Shown here: positions 8,450 to 17,001 of the stretch, piece after piece
How positions within the stretch are numbered: the first letter of the stretch is position 1
How the letters are laid out: each line of letters opens with the position of its first letter
NCBI GenBank assembly: GCA_015067185.1
Contig: SVMZ01000018.1
Coordinates: forward strand, 1 to 55,614
Direction: 5' to 3'
Source of the DNA: Oscillospiraceae bacterium
GTDB taxonomy: Bacteria; Bacillota; Clostridia; Oscillospirales; Ruminococcaceae
Length of the DNA stretch: 55,614 nucleotides
Notes under the pieces: generated by a model
Databases searched by the model: none
What the model saw: the letters and a program-made list of their open reading frames with translations, nothing else
What the model was told of the DNA's origin: nothing
Translations under genes and position numbers: made by a program

Positions 8450-9283
8450 TTATTTTTTGCAGTTCATTTTAAAATGCCTGCCGGTATCAATTTTATATGC
8501 GGTATATTCCCTGTCGAAATGGTATCCCAGCTTTTCAGCAAGAGCCACAGATATTTGCGTCGCCGCATCCCAGCTAGCATAAAGTCCGCGATCCATACAT
8601 GCCAGAATGATATGAGCCGCGCAGGCAGCAGCAAGGCCCTTTCTTCTGTGATCCTCTCTGGTGACAATTTCAATCTCGATTCCCTCTTTATAATGGGAAT
8701 AGGATGAAACTCCGCCCACAAGCTCACCGCTATAAACTGCCATAAATCCCATGCCGAACTTTTCATACTTTTCCCAGGTATCGTACTGTGCACAGAAATC
8801 TTTGGACCACTCCTGACTTTTTGCTGTCTCGTACAGCGCTTCATCCATGGGAACTACACAGTAACCTGCCGGCAGTTGCCGCGCCATCTTTTCTAGTTTT
8901 TCACGATCAAATATGCCCGGTTCCTTTTTAATGGCATAGCGGGTAATTTTCTGACAGTCTTCTCCGTAAACTTCCTCTATCAGTTCATTCCAGCTCTCAT
9001 TTTCCGGCACCATAAACAACAGCGTACGTTCAAATCCCGCCGGCCGTGTCCCAATCAGCTCAGCTGCCGCCTCCCTGTCTGCTTTTAACACATCTCCCGC
9101 CATAAAAGTGAAATCTCCGACAGTAATCTGTCCCAACACAACCTCTCCGGTGCTGTTTTCCAAAATTCTTCCGCTTCCCATGCATCCCTGCAGAAAGGAC
9201 CAAATTGTTGTTTCCTGCCATCCTTCAAACAATGGCGCCATGCAGCTCGCTTCTTCAAAGGTAATTTGTCTTATTCTGCTCAT
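8450..9283 (-). CDS. GNAT family acetyltransferase
   Basis: A 277-residue protein. The C-terminal half holds the acetyl-CoA site: EIEIVTREDHRRKGLA (about 212-227), where RRKGLA is the Q/RxxGxG/A loop, followed by LYASWDAATQISVALAEKLGY. That combination is typical of the GNAT_acetyltran (PF12746) group, which has a variable N-terminal domain. The substrate is unknown. The start is the ATG at 9283, 10 bases after an AGAGG; an upstream in-frame ATG has no SD. The multi-hairpin element at 9325-9396 lies just upstream of this start, between this gene and the HD gene, so it would be in the 5' leader or intercistronic RNA. Confidence 0.8.
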   Translation of the reverse strand: MSRIRQITFEEASCMAPLFEGWQETTIWSFLQGCMGSGRILENSTGEVVLGQITVGDFTFMAGDVLKADREAAAELIGTRPAGFERTLLFMVPENESWNELIEEVYGEDCQKITRYAIKKEPGIFDREKLEKMARQLPAGYCVVPMDEALYETAKSQEWSKDFCAQYDTWEKYEKFGMGFMAVYSGELVGGVSSYSHYKEGIEIEIVTREDHRRKGLAAACAAHIILACMDRGLYASWDAATQISVALAEKLGYHFDREYTAYKIDTGRHFKMNCKK

Positions 9284-9324
9284 CGTTTCTGTCCTCTCTG
9301 TAAATTCCATCCAACCGAAAGCCC

Positions 9325-9396
9325 GACCCGCTCTCTGACTTTGTCAGAGCAAAGACGGCTGCGCCGTCAGCCGAATCAAAGATTCGGCGGCGGGTC
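9325..9396. repeat. Cloverleaf-like cluster of three hairpins within a closing stem
   Basis: Seven base pairs (325-331 with 390-396 of the 9 kb block) close a junction that holds three perfect hairpins: 333-339/343-349 (7 bp, TTT loop), 354-359/363-368 (6 bp, TGC loop) and 370-377/381-388 (8 bp, AAA loop). Every loop has three bases and the linkers are 1-4 bases. It has no anticodon loop, T-arm sequence or CCA, so it is not a tRNA. It lies in a gap between two minus-strand genes. Compare the larger array at 55391-55567. Confidence 0.8.
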
Positions 9397-9419
9397 TTCT
9401 CTCTCCGTAAAGTTTTTCT

Positions 9420-10073
9420 TCACTTTGCCTCTGCCCACAGCCTATCCAGGTCAATAATCTCACCAGCCATCTCTGCGGAAAAACGCACCGCAAACTGCCG
9501 CTGATATTCAATTTTCTCATCCAGTATCTTATGGCTTACCGCATAATTAATCAACTTATGGGCATTTGATAATTCTTCTATTCTCTTGTTCGCCATATAT
9601 TCTGCAGCCTCTGCTGCTGTCTGATCCCATACACCGCCCTGAATACAGTTCATCCATATATCATAGGTACCGGCATGGTCCAGATAATCCGCATCCTGAT
9701 GCAGTTTTACCCAGTTGGAATATCCATGCCTGCGCTCGCTTTTTCGGTCATCGTGTACTTCAATGATGTGACAAATTTCATTCAATTCAGCCTCACTGCA
9801 AAAATCGGCAAGCAGTCCCCGTACCTGGATTGCACCTGCTTTGCCGTGATCCTTGTATCCCTCTTCGCTGTTAGCCACATCGTGAAACAACGCAGCCGCA
9901 GTCAGAATTTCATCGTGAGAGTTGTCTTCCGGAAAAATCAGTCTTCTCAGTGCCAGCGCAATCTTTGCCGTACGGATTCCATGATGATATTTGTTTCCGA
10001 TCTCTTTCCATGGATGGCTTTTTTTATTCATAAGAAGTTCTGCCGCCAGCTCTTCGATCCTTGTCATATTCAT
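9420..10073 (-). CDS. HD-domain hydrolase
   Basis: A 217-residue HD superfamily protein, a metal-dependent phosphohydrolase fold. The metal ligands appear in order: H in KYHHGIRTA (about residue 30), HD in AALFHDVAN (about 62-63), H in EVHDDRK (near 106) and D in LHQDADYLDH (near 127-131). Length and layout fit small HD proteins of the YedJ/YpgQ type, which act on nucleotides or phosphorylated metabolites; the substrate cannot be read from the sequence. AGGAG lies 7 bases before the ATG. Its promoter is directly upstream and divergent from that of the HAD gene. Confidence 0.82.
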   Translation of the reverse strand: MNMTRIEELAAELLMNKKSHPWKEIGNKYHHGIRTAKIALALRRLIFPEDNSHDEILTAAALFHDVANSEEGYKDHGKAGAIQVRGLLADFCSEAELNEICHIIEVHDDRKSERRHGYSNWVKLHQDADYLDHAGTYDIWMNCIQGGVWDQTAAEAAEYMANKRIEELSNAHKLINYAVSHKILDEKIEYQRQFAVRFSAEMAGEIIDLDRLWAEAK

Positions 10074-10106
10074 GTAATTTCTCCTGTTTCCTTTTTCTCA
10101 TGTCTT

Positions 10107-10135
10107 ATTATACCATCTTCCATTTCAAATTGAAA
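10107..10135 (-). promoter_or_regulatory. Promoter for the HD gene
   Basis: Read on the minus strand: TTTCAA (10130-10135), 17-base spacer, TATAAT (10107-10112) with an extended TG. Confidence 0.65.
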
Positions 10136-10165
10136 CCTCTTCCTTTAAATAGTTTTGCGCCGTTG

Positions 10166-10195
10166 TTGACAGGATGATAACAAATATTATAAAAT
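10166..10195 (+). promoter_or_regulatory. Promoter for the HAD gene
   Basis: TTGACA at 10166-10171 is followed by TATAAA at 10188-10193 (16-base spacer) or TAAAAT at 10190-10195 (18-base spacer). Confidence 0.65.
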
Positions 10196-10233
10196 AAAAG
10201 ATAACCAAATCAACCGAATCGGAGGCCACTGTT

Positions 10234-10848
10234 TTGAATAAGAAAAAAGCAGTCATCTTTGATATGTACGGCGTCATCGTGAAAGACCCCACAGGCGGTC
10301 TCTCCGACTATATGTCACGTGTTTCCCCTCATATTTCCCATGAGATGCTGTATGGATACTGGATCCCTGCCTCCCGCGGCGAGATGACCTCGGCTGAATT
10401 TTTCACCGCACTCGGCTTTGCTGATCCCGCTGCCGCCGAGTCGGACTATATCGATACCATCGAGATTGATCCCGACCTCTTCCCTGTCATCTCCACACTC
10501 CGCCAAAACGGATATAAAACAGCCATCCTCTCCAACGATATTGCCGAGTGGAACCGGGCTCTCCGCATAAAACACGGTCTTGATAAATTGTTTGATACCG
10601 TCACCGTCAGCGGAGAAGAGCGCATTGCCAAACCCAGTCGTGAAATTTATGCGCTCACCGCCGCCCGCCTCGGCCTCTCTCCCGAAGAATGTATTTATAT
10701 CGATGACAGAGAGCATTTTCTGGATGCCGCTGCCGCACTTGGTATGCACCCCATTCTCTTTAACAGCAGAAAGGTAAGCTACATCGGCGATATCGCCTAT
10801 TGCTTTGCAGATATTCTTAAATTGCTGCATATCCCCGACATTCTTTAA
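10234..10848 (+). CDS. HAD superfamily hydrolase (DxY variant)
   Basis: A 204-residue HAD subfamily IA protein starting at TTG, with GGAGG 8 bases upstream. Motif I is FDMYGVIVKD: the nucleophile D10 is present, but the second acid normally found in phosphatases is Tyr (D-x-Y), the pattern of haloacid dehalogenases and some YihX-like proteins. Motif II is ILSND, motif III the lysine in RIAKPSREIY and motif IV YIDDREHF. The cap region between motifs I and II is helical. The overall look is YihX-like. It is the first gene of a plus-strand run leading into the broken glycosidase-like gene. Whether it is a phosphatase or a dehalogenase is undecided. Confidence 0.82.
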   Translation: MNKKKAVIFDMYGVIVKDPTGGLSDYMSRVSPHISHEMLYGYWIPASRGEMTSAEFFTALGFADPAAAESDYIDTIEIDPDLFPVISTLRQNGYKTAILSNDIAEWNRALRIKHGLDKLFDTVTVSGEERIAKPSREIYALTAARLGLSPEECIYIDDREHFLDAAAALGMHPILFNSRKVSYIGDIAYCFADILKLLHIPDIL

Positions 10849-10881
10849 ACATCAAATCCTAATACGAAAGGAGACCGCCCC

Positions 10882-11148
10882 ATGCTTTCCGGCACTATTT
10901 CCCCGATCTCATCAGCATATGACCACCAGCTTTGCCAGAAAACCGCTTTGCGTGTCTCCCCGCTTCTTGTTAATTCAGACGGCGTTCCCCATACTCATAA
11001 ACCGCCTCGTCTCTGCCGCTGCCCTTCCGGCTGCCAGTTTATGTTTGGCGTCCATATCGGCCCTGCACCTCCTCAAAAACAATACCGCCCATGCCGATAC
11101 GATGTCGGCTACCTCATGACAGCCGATGGCGGTGTTTTCTTTTCCTGA
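10882..11148 (+). CDS. Small ORF of unknown function with a strong SD
   Basis: I do not recognise this 88-residue protein. The case for it being real is AAAGGAG at 10867-10873, 8 bases before the ATG, and codon choice like that of its neighbours (GGC, CTC, ATC, GTC rich). It has no hydrophobic helix. A short Cys cluster, LCRCPSGC, lies near residues 45-52, and the rest is Pro/His rich. It sits between the HAD gene and the interrupted glycosidase-like gene. The last 30 bases overlap one arm of a 10-bp inverted repeat (11116-11125 with 11176-11185), so the 3' end may also be a transcriptional signal. Confidence 0.4.
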   Translation: MLSGTISPISSAYDHQLCQKTALRVSPLLVNSDGVPHTHKPPRLCRCPSGCQFMFGVHIGPAPPQKQYRPCRYDVGYLMTADGGVFFS

Positions 11149-11185
11149 TTTTTCTCCGCCGACGAGCATCGCCTGCGGCTGTCAT
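11116..11185. repeat. 10-bp inverted repeat with a 50-base loop
   Basis: ATGACAGCCG at 11116-11125 pairs perfectly with 11176-11185. A T-rich stretch lies in the loop. The function is unclear; it may be part of the leader of the downstream gene. Confidence 0.45.
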
Positions 11186-11214
11186 ACCAAAATTCTTTTA
11201 CAGGAGTGAATCCC

Positions 11215-13374
11215 ATGAGTATGACAGAAACCTATCAAAATGGCTGGTCGATTCATCTCACCACCCATTCTCAGAAATATCTGTTCAGTGCCTATTCTGT
11301 TCAACAACTTTTGAACCGGCAGATGCCCTCTTTTCTGACAGAGGATGAACTTGCTGCCATTCTTTCCTCCGGACGGGATATTCTCGCCGAACAGCTTCCC
11401 AAAAATACCGATCCCGACTATGATACCGTTGCATCTATGCTGCCGCCTCCCAACCATGCTACCTTCTGTTTTTTAAGCAGTATCTCCGGTTGGGGAGGTG
11501 TTATCGTAGATGCCTATGGTAATATCTTTCCTCAGGCTGAAAGCCGGATCGATACCGCTGCCCCGCTCTTCTCTCCCGCACGGCTTGATGACAAACTGAG
11601 CCGGCATCTGCCGCTTCAGCAGTTGCTTTCCGACCAGTACCCTCTCCTTTTCAATGTATTTACCGACGGTACCGAGGTTTTGGAACTGCTCTACTTTGTT
11701 GAACCTTTCGAGCCTGATCAAACACCGGCTGTCTGGATCCGTGCCAAACGCTATCCGCTTGCACAACCGGACCTCTACCGCACAGCATACCACCTGCTCA
11801 CCCGCCTGAGCGATCAGCTGCAGACCGTCGATGAAGCACTCTTCTCCGAAGCTTTGGAAGAAACGATCCTGTTCTGGGTTCGTTTTCGTGAAGAAGGAAC
11901 ACAACTGAAAATTCCGCAAAAAGAACTTCAAAACCTGTTCCACTGATCCTTTCTTGCTGCAGCAGAGACCTTCTCCGGTGACCACGCCCACTACGGCCAC
12001 GGTTTTTATGCCGATAATGACAATGATAACTTTCCCCCAAATTATATCTGGTTCATCGGTGCCGCCTGTCTTCTTGGCCGCGCTCTGTATGCTGCACGGA
12101 TCGTTGACCATCTCCTGACCTATGTGGTCAACCATAACGGACGCATCGTCTATCGCCAGGGCGAACAGGCTGTCTATGGTGTCAGTGCAGCGGAATACGG
12201 TCAGCTTCTTTTCCTCCTGAACCGTTACCACAAACTGCTGAATGCCGTAAACTGGCCGGAAACACACGTTGACAAACTGACAGCCATCGGGAATCAGCTG
12301 CTCTCCTGCTGTCTTCCCTGCGATGAAGTGGACGGCCGTCTCCTGATTAAAATGTGCGCGGAGGCAGATACCAACACCCGTGTCCATGTCTACCTGAGCA
12401 ACAACTTCTGGGGAATTCGTGGGCTGTATGCTTTATCCGAACTGCTTGCTCTGCATAGCTGCCATGAAGCAGCCTGCCGTTTCCGCACTATGGCATCCAT
12501 GCTCCGCGAAAATATCGATGTGGTTATCAAAAAATATACCGAGACGACACGATTTGGCCCTCTTGTTCCTTTCCGTCTCGGTTATACCGCTCGTCCCGCC
12601 ACACTCAGCTTCTGTCAGGATTCCTTTGATCCCCTTTCTGAAGAGGAATGGAACATCTACCGTACCCCCAGCTATATGCGTGACCTTGGCCGCGATGAAC
12701 TTGATGTAACAGAAAATTCTTATGCCAACTACCGCTACTATCCCGAGATGCTCAGCGCCATGCTGTTGGACACCTCTGTTACCGACGCCCTTGTGCATAT
12801 GCGGGAATCCATTGGCGGTGAATGTCTTGGTATGACCCGCTTCCTCGGCCATCTTGACGATTGGCCGGTCCTCAATTATGCGTCTTTTCTTCTCGAAAGC
12901 GGACGCATTGAAAAATATCTTCTGCTTCTCTATTCCCACACGACCCATCACGGCTCTCCATCACTTCTTTGTTATTATGAGCAAATTGCAGTGGGCGGAA
13001 AGGTACTTAATCCGGACTGTATTCCATCGCTGCTCACTTCTGCCGTTATGTTAGGTTGGATGTTTGCATACGAAACGGTGGAAAACAAACAACTGCAGTT
13101 ACTCAAAGCAATTCCGCAAAGTTGGTTTAACGATTCTTTCAGTATAGAAAAACTGAGCTATTCCTGCGGCAGTATCGATATTTCCTGGGATCACAATACC
13201 CTTACCCTCCACTTTTCCGAGCCTACGGATTCCCCCTCAGAACTTTTCTTCAGAAACAAATCCACACTCAGCTTGTCTGATTTTCGTCAAGGCAACGATC
13301 ATATTCTTTCTCTTTCCGGAAACCGCTTAACACTTAAATCCGGATTGACTACGGCTGTATTTGAATTTGTATGA
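11215..13374 (+). pseudogene. Glycosidase-like protein interrupted by one in-frame TGA
   Basis: A single frame runs for 720 codons, broken only by TGA at 11944-11946 (codon 244). The part before it ends in KELQNLFH and the part after continues as SFLAAAETFSGDHAHYGHGF with no start codon or SD, so the two halves are one gene. The sequence resembles an alpha/alpha six-hairpin glycosidase: HYGHGFYADN, NFPPNYIWF, a helix-rich middle and a beta-sandwich-like end. I could not assign a GH family. AGGAG lies 9 bases before the ATG at 11215. A CGA (Arg) to TGA transition is the simplest cause. TGG is used normally for Trp and TGA is a normal stop elsewhere here, so there is no general recoding. Readthrough cannot be excluded. 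The rest of the frame is undamaged, so the lesion is recent. Confidence 0.7.
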
Positions 13375-13402
13375 TCCTTTTTTAAACCAATTTTTTGCAG
13401 TT

Positions 13403-13434
13403 GCAGCCTGCCCTGTTTTGCAGCGGCAGGCTGC
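13403..13434 (+). terminator. Stem-loop after the interrupted glycosidase-like gene
   Basis: A 10-bp GC-rich stem (403-412 with 425-434 of the 13 kb block) with a 12-base loop. There is no T-tract after it, so termination is possible but unproven. Confidence 0.45.
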
Positions 13435-13497
13435 TGTCATTACACAGTTACTCCAAAAAAAATCTTCGAAGTGCATTCCCCCCCATCTTTTCGCCTA

Positions 13498-13526
13498 TTG
13501 ACATAGAAAAGAAATCACACTATAAT
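13498..13526 (+). promoter_or_regulatory. Near-consensus sigma-A promoter for the MFS gene
   Basis: TTGACA (13498-13503), 17-base spacer, TATAAT (13521-13526). Both hexamers are perfect. The leader is about 60 bases. Confidence 0.85.
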
Positions 13527-13589
13527 TAAATATAGTTTGCTTATTTTATTATCGTGTCCACCCGGACACAGAGGGAGTCCTTACCTGAA

Positions 13590-14786
13590 ATGAAAAAGAA
13601 AAACTGGATCATCTTTGTTGCACTTTATGTCACTTATACCGCCATCTATGTAGCACGGCTCAACCTCTCTATGGCTTCACCGGAGATGAAGGCCACTGAC
13701 CTGCTCAATTCCGCTCAACTTGGATTACTGGGAAGTCTTTTCTCCGTCATCTACGCCTGCGGCCGTTTGCTCAACGGCATTCTCGCCGACCGCATCGCTC
13801 CTTGGAAAATGATCTGCATCGGTCTCACCGTTGCCGGTATCTCCAACATCGCCATCGGTTTTATGCCGCCCTTTGCCGGCGTTGCCTTGTTCTGGAGCAC
13901 CAATGCCTTTGCTCAGTCCATGCTGTGGAGCTCCGTGCTGTGTGTTGTCTCTGCCATGTATGATCAGGAGACCGCCAAAAAGCGTACCACCATCATCGTC
14001 ACCTCTGTTGCCACCGGTAATATTATCGGTATTCTGCTCAACACCTATCTGATCAATACCTTTGGTCTGCGCTGGGCCTTTATCATTCCCGGTGCCATCA
14101 CCTTGGTTCTCGCCGCCATCAACATCTTCCTGCTGAAAAAATTCCCCGCCCCTGACCAGACTGCCAGCAAAAAACATATCAATATTTTCAGTCTGCTCAT
14201 CAACCGTGAAATCCGTACCGCCGTTGTTCCCGCTTTTCTCCACGGCGTCATGAAGGATAACGTCACCCTGTGGATGACCGTTTTCTTCGTTGACCGTTAT
14301 GCCATCAATCTGGAGCAATCGGCCTGGTTTGTCCTGTTCATCCCCATAGTCGGCTTCATCGGCCGCAGCATCTATTCCCTCTTCTATCGTTTATGCAAAA
14401 ATCAGGAGCATAAAGTCTCCGTTTACGGCTTTGCTGCCTGCGTTCTCTTCGCCGTTATCATGTGCATTCCCGGTGTTCCTCCCGTTGTTGCCATGCTGGC
14501 ACTGAGCTTCATCTATGCCGCTACTTCGGTTATCAATACTTCTTTCCTCTCCATCTATCCCATCCACTTTGTGGATACCGGCAACGTAGCTTCCGTCAGC
14601 GGTGTTATGGATTTTGTCACTTATCTCGGTGCCGGTGTAGCTTCTGCCTGCTATGGCGTGGTTATTGAAAAATTCAGCTATCTTCCTATGTTTGTCTCCT
14701 GGGCGGTTGTCGCTCTGCTGGGTCTCCTGATGGTGCTTCGTCTTGTCAAAGTCCAGAGCGAGGAGCTGCTGAAACAGAACGTTTAA
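13590..14786 (+). CDS. MFS transporter, organophosphate/sugar-phosphate antiporter type
   Basis: A 398-residue major facilitator with about twelve hydrophobic segments. TAIYVARLNLSMASPEM in helix 1 and the CGRLLNGILADRIAPWKM loop 2-3 motif fit the organophosphate:phosphate antiporter (GlpT/UhpT-like) branch. The central cytoplasmic loop around residues 175-200 contains LLKKFPAPDQ. The substrate is not evident; sugar phosphates or related anions are an inference from the branch. The start at 13590 has a GGGAG rather far upstream (12 bases); a GTG at 13554 has no SD. It has its own strong promoter and a strong terminator. Confidence 0.82.
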   Translation: MKKKNWIIFVALYVTYTAIYVARLNLSMASPEMKATDLLNSAQLGLLGSLFSVIYACGRLLNGILADRIAPWKMICIGLTVAGISNIAIGFMPPFAGVALFWSTNAFAQSMLWSSVLCVVSAMYDQETAKKRTTIIVTSVATGNIIGILLNTYLINTFGLRWAFIIPGAITLVLAAINIFLLKKFPAPDQTASKKHINIFSLLINREIRTAVVPAFLHGVMKDNVTLWMTVFFVDRYAINLEQSAWFVLFIPIVGFIGRSIYSLFYRLCKNQEHKVSVYGFAACVLFAVIMCIPGVPPVVAMLALSFIYAATSVINTSFLSIYPIHFVDTGNVASVSGVMDFVTYLGAGVASACYGVVIEKFSYLPMFVSWAVVALLGLLMVLRLVKVQSEELLKQNV

Positions 14787-14903
14787 TTCATACGCTTCTC
14801 TCCAAAATGAATCCTGTCGGATCCCGCAACTCCTTTTATTCAACTCCGCTCAGGATCCCAAAAGACATTTCCTTTAATCGTTTTCTTTTCAACAACACTT
14901 TTG

Positions 14904-14940
14904 ATCCCTCCGGTTCAACCGGAGGGATTTTATTTTCTTT
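14904..14940 (+). terminator. Terminator downstream of the MFS gene
   Basis: An 11-bp GC-rich stem (14904-14914 with 14918-14928), a 3-base loop and a following T-rich tract. Confidence 0.85.
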
Positions 14941-15012
14941 GCGCACAATCGCCGCAGCGTTTCTCCTCTGTTCTGTTATATCCAATATCTTCAATTCTTT
15001 TTCAATCTTTTG

Positions 15013-15021
15013 TGATATAAT
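15013..15021 (+). promoter_or_regulatory. Extended -10 promoter for the two-component system
   Basis: TATAAT at 15016-15021 is preceded by TG at 15013-15014. No convincing -35 is present, so an activator may be needed. It lies 21 bases before the ATG. Confidence 0.6.
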
Positions 15022-15041
15022 AATTCTATGGAGGTGTCACC

Positions 15042-15725
15042 ATGAGGATTTTACTTGTTGAAGATGAAACAAGAATGGCGCAGGCACTGTGCGAGATTCT
15101 GCGCCTTGAAAAATATGAAGTTGATCATTGCGCTAACGGTCCCGATGGGTTAGCCGCAATTGAAAGCAATATTTATGATATTGTTATCCTTGATGTAATG
15201 CTCCCCGGAATAAACGGATATAAAATTGCGAAAAGAGTTCGAAGTCAGGGAATTGCTACCCCCATTTTAATGCTCACTGCCAGATCAGAACTTGATGACA
15301 AAGTGACTGGTCTCGATTGCGGTGCAGATGATTATTTGACAAAACCGTTTATGACCAGGGAATTGCTGGCCCGACTCCGGGCACTTGGAAGAAGAACGCT
15401 TGGCACCACCGACTGCACACTATCCTTCGGCGATATTGCACTTGACACAAGCACCCTGATGCTTTCATGTATTACCAACGGACAAAGTATTCGACTTAGC
15501 GAAAAAGAATACAGAATTCTCGAATATTTAATCGCCAACGGCTCTCGGGTTCTTACCCGCGAACAATTGGCGGTAAAGATTTGGGGATTTGAAAGCGAAG
15601 CAGAATACAACAACGTGGAAGTATATATGTCCTTTACCCGTAAAAAGCTTGCCTTTGTTGAGGCAAAAACCGAGATAAAAGCGGTTCGCGGCATCGGATA
15701 TGAATTGAGGTATGACGATGTTTAA
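15042..15725 (+). CDS. OmpR/PhoB-type response regulator
   Basis: A 227-residue regulator. The receiver domain (1-115) has the acidic pocket VEDE at residues 6-9, the phospho-acceptor D51 in IVILDVMLPG, T in MLTAR and K in LTKPF. The C-terminal winged-helix DNA-binding domain (about 128-225) contains LSEKEYRILEYL, the usual start of this domain, and ends AVRGIGYELR. GGAGGTG lies before the ATG. It overlaps the sensor kinase gene by 8 bases. Its likely target is its own operon and the polyphosphate-type genes immediately downstream; this is inferred from position. Confidence 0.93.
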   Translation: MRILLVEDETRMAQALCEILRLEKYEVDHCANGPDGLAAIESNIYDIVILDVMLPGINGYKIAKRVRSQGIATPILMLTARSELDDKVTGLDCGADDYLTKPFMTRELLARLRALGRRTLGTTDCTLSFGDIALDTSTLMLSCITNGQSIRLSEKEYRILEYLIANGSRVLTREQLAVKIWGFESEAEYNNVEVYMSFTRKKLAFVEAKTEIKAVRGIGYELRYDDV

Positions 15726-16989
15726 AAAGACAAGAAAAAAAATCGTTGCAGTCATTATGTCTGTCCTGGTGCTTTTGTGGGTTGGAACGCTTGGTGTCAT
15801 TTATGCGTCGAGTTATTTTGAGGTGTCAAAACAGAACCGAGAAATGCTTCAGGCACACGCTGCAATGTATTCCTTACCAACCTCATTTGGTGAGATGTTG
15901 CCGTCAAACAGGCCAAAACCCAATGGAACCCCCGGCTTCAAACCCGGGTTCAATCCGGAATCCCCCATGTTCCGGTTATCCACCTTCTATATGGTTGCAG
16001 CCACCTATGACGGCGATATTATTGAAGTGAAAAATGCTCCTCCAACCATCCATTCAGATGAGGATCTGAAGGAATTGGCGCAGGATATTATCAAAGGGAA
16101 TAAGCAATCCGGAACGCAGGACAACCTTGCTTTTTATAAAACCGATAAGGATGGATACATGCTTGTCTCCTTTATGGATAATACCGTTATAAATGAGCGT
16201 GCGATGACCTTATTCCGCTATACTTTGATTTTTGGCGGCGCCGCCCTTGTGTTATTCTTTTTTCTATCAGTATTTCTTGCAAGAAAGATTGTAAATCCTC
16301 TGGAAGAAACCTATCAGAAACAAAAGCAATTTATCTCCGATGCCGGTCACGAACTGAAAACACCGGTATCGGTGGTCAGTGCCAATGCAGAATTGCTTTC
16401 CCGCGAAATTGGCTGCAATCAATGGCTGCAAAATATTCAGTATGAGAACGAGCGGATGGGAATACTTGTCGGTCAGCTTTTAAATCTTGCCCGAACCGAA
16501 AGTGTCATGCCCCAAATGGAGCATATTGATCTCAGCCGCCTTGTTGCCGGAGAAGCACTGCCGTTTGAAAGCGTAGCTTTTGAAAAAGGTCTTGTGCTGA
16601 ACAGCAGCATTGAAAACGGTATCGGCACAGAAGGCAACAGCACCCAGCTTAAACAACTTGTTTCCATACTGCTTGATAATGCTATCCGCCACAGCAACGG
16701 GCAGGGTGAAGTACGGCTGACCTTGACAAAGGAACACAATTTTGCTCAGCTCTCCGTAATCAATAAGGGAAATACAATCCCCGCAGAACAACGCGAACAG
16801 ATCTTTGAGCGTTTCTATCGTGCGGATTCTGCCCGCAACAGTGAGGACAGGCATTACGGGCTTGGTCTTGCAATTGCCAAAGCCATTACCACTTCTCACA
16901 AAGGCCGCATTGAGGTGCAATGCTTTGACGGATTTGTTGAATTCAGCGTGCAGCTTCCCGCAACCCAGAAAATCAAAGAAATTCAATAA
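15718..16989 (+). CDS. Membrane sensor histidine kinase
   Basis: A 423-residue kinase. TM1 spans about 9-31, an extracytoplasmic sensor domain about 32-165, and TM2 about 167-188. The H-box is FISDAGHELKTP with H211; N-box LLDNAIRHS and G-box HYGLGLAIAK complete the ATPase. The sensor part begins with a Pro/Gly-rich stretch (NRPKPNGTPGFKPGFNPE), which is unusual and unordered in appearance. The start is the ATG at 15718, with GAGG 7 bases upstream; another ATG six bases earlier is too close to the SD. It forms an operon with the overlapping response regulator. The ligand is unknown. Confidence 0.92.
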   Translation: MFKKTRKKIVAVIMSVLVLLWVGTLGVIYASSYFEVSKQNREMLQAHAAMYSLPTSFGEMLPSNRPKPNGTPGFKPGFNPESPMFRLSTFYMVAATYDGDIIEVKNAPPTIHSDEDLKELAQDIIKGNKQSGTQDNLAFYKTDKDGYMLVSFMDNTVINERAMTLFRYTLIFGGAALVLFFFLSVFLARKIVNPLEETYQKQKQFISDAGHELKTPVSVVSANAELLSREIGCNQWLQNIQYENERMGILVGQLLNLARTESVMPQMEHIDLSRLVAGEALPFESVAFEKGLVLNSSIENGIGTEGNSTQLKQLVSILLDNAIRHSNGQGEVRLTLTKEHNFAQLSVINKGNTIPAEQREQIFERFYRADSARNSEDRHYGLGLAIAKAITTSHKGRIEVQCFDGFVEFSVQLPATQKIKEIQ

Positions 16990-17001
16990 AACTTCAATCT
17001 T

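Noticed and set aside
9325..9396. tRNA gene
   Set aside because: The cloverleaf outline is there, but the loops have three bases, with no anticodon loop, no TTCRA arm and no CCA end.
11944..11946. Selenocysteine codon
   Set aside because: No convincing SECIS-like stem with the right spacing follows, and the position is not next to a redox motif. Kept only as an unlikely alternative to a nonsense mutation.
12124..13374. Independent gene in the 3' part of the interrupted glycosidase-like frame
   Set aside because: There is no SD before the first possible start, and family-like sequence continues upstream to the TGA.
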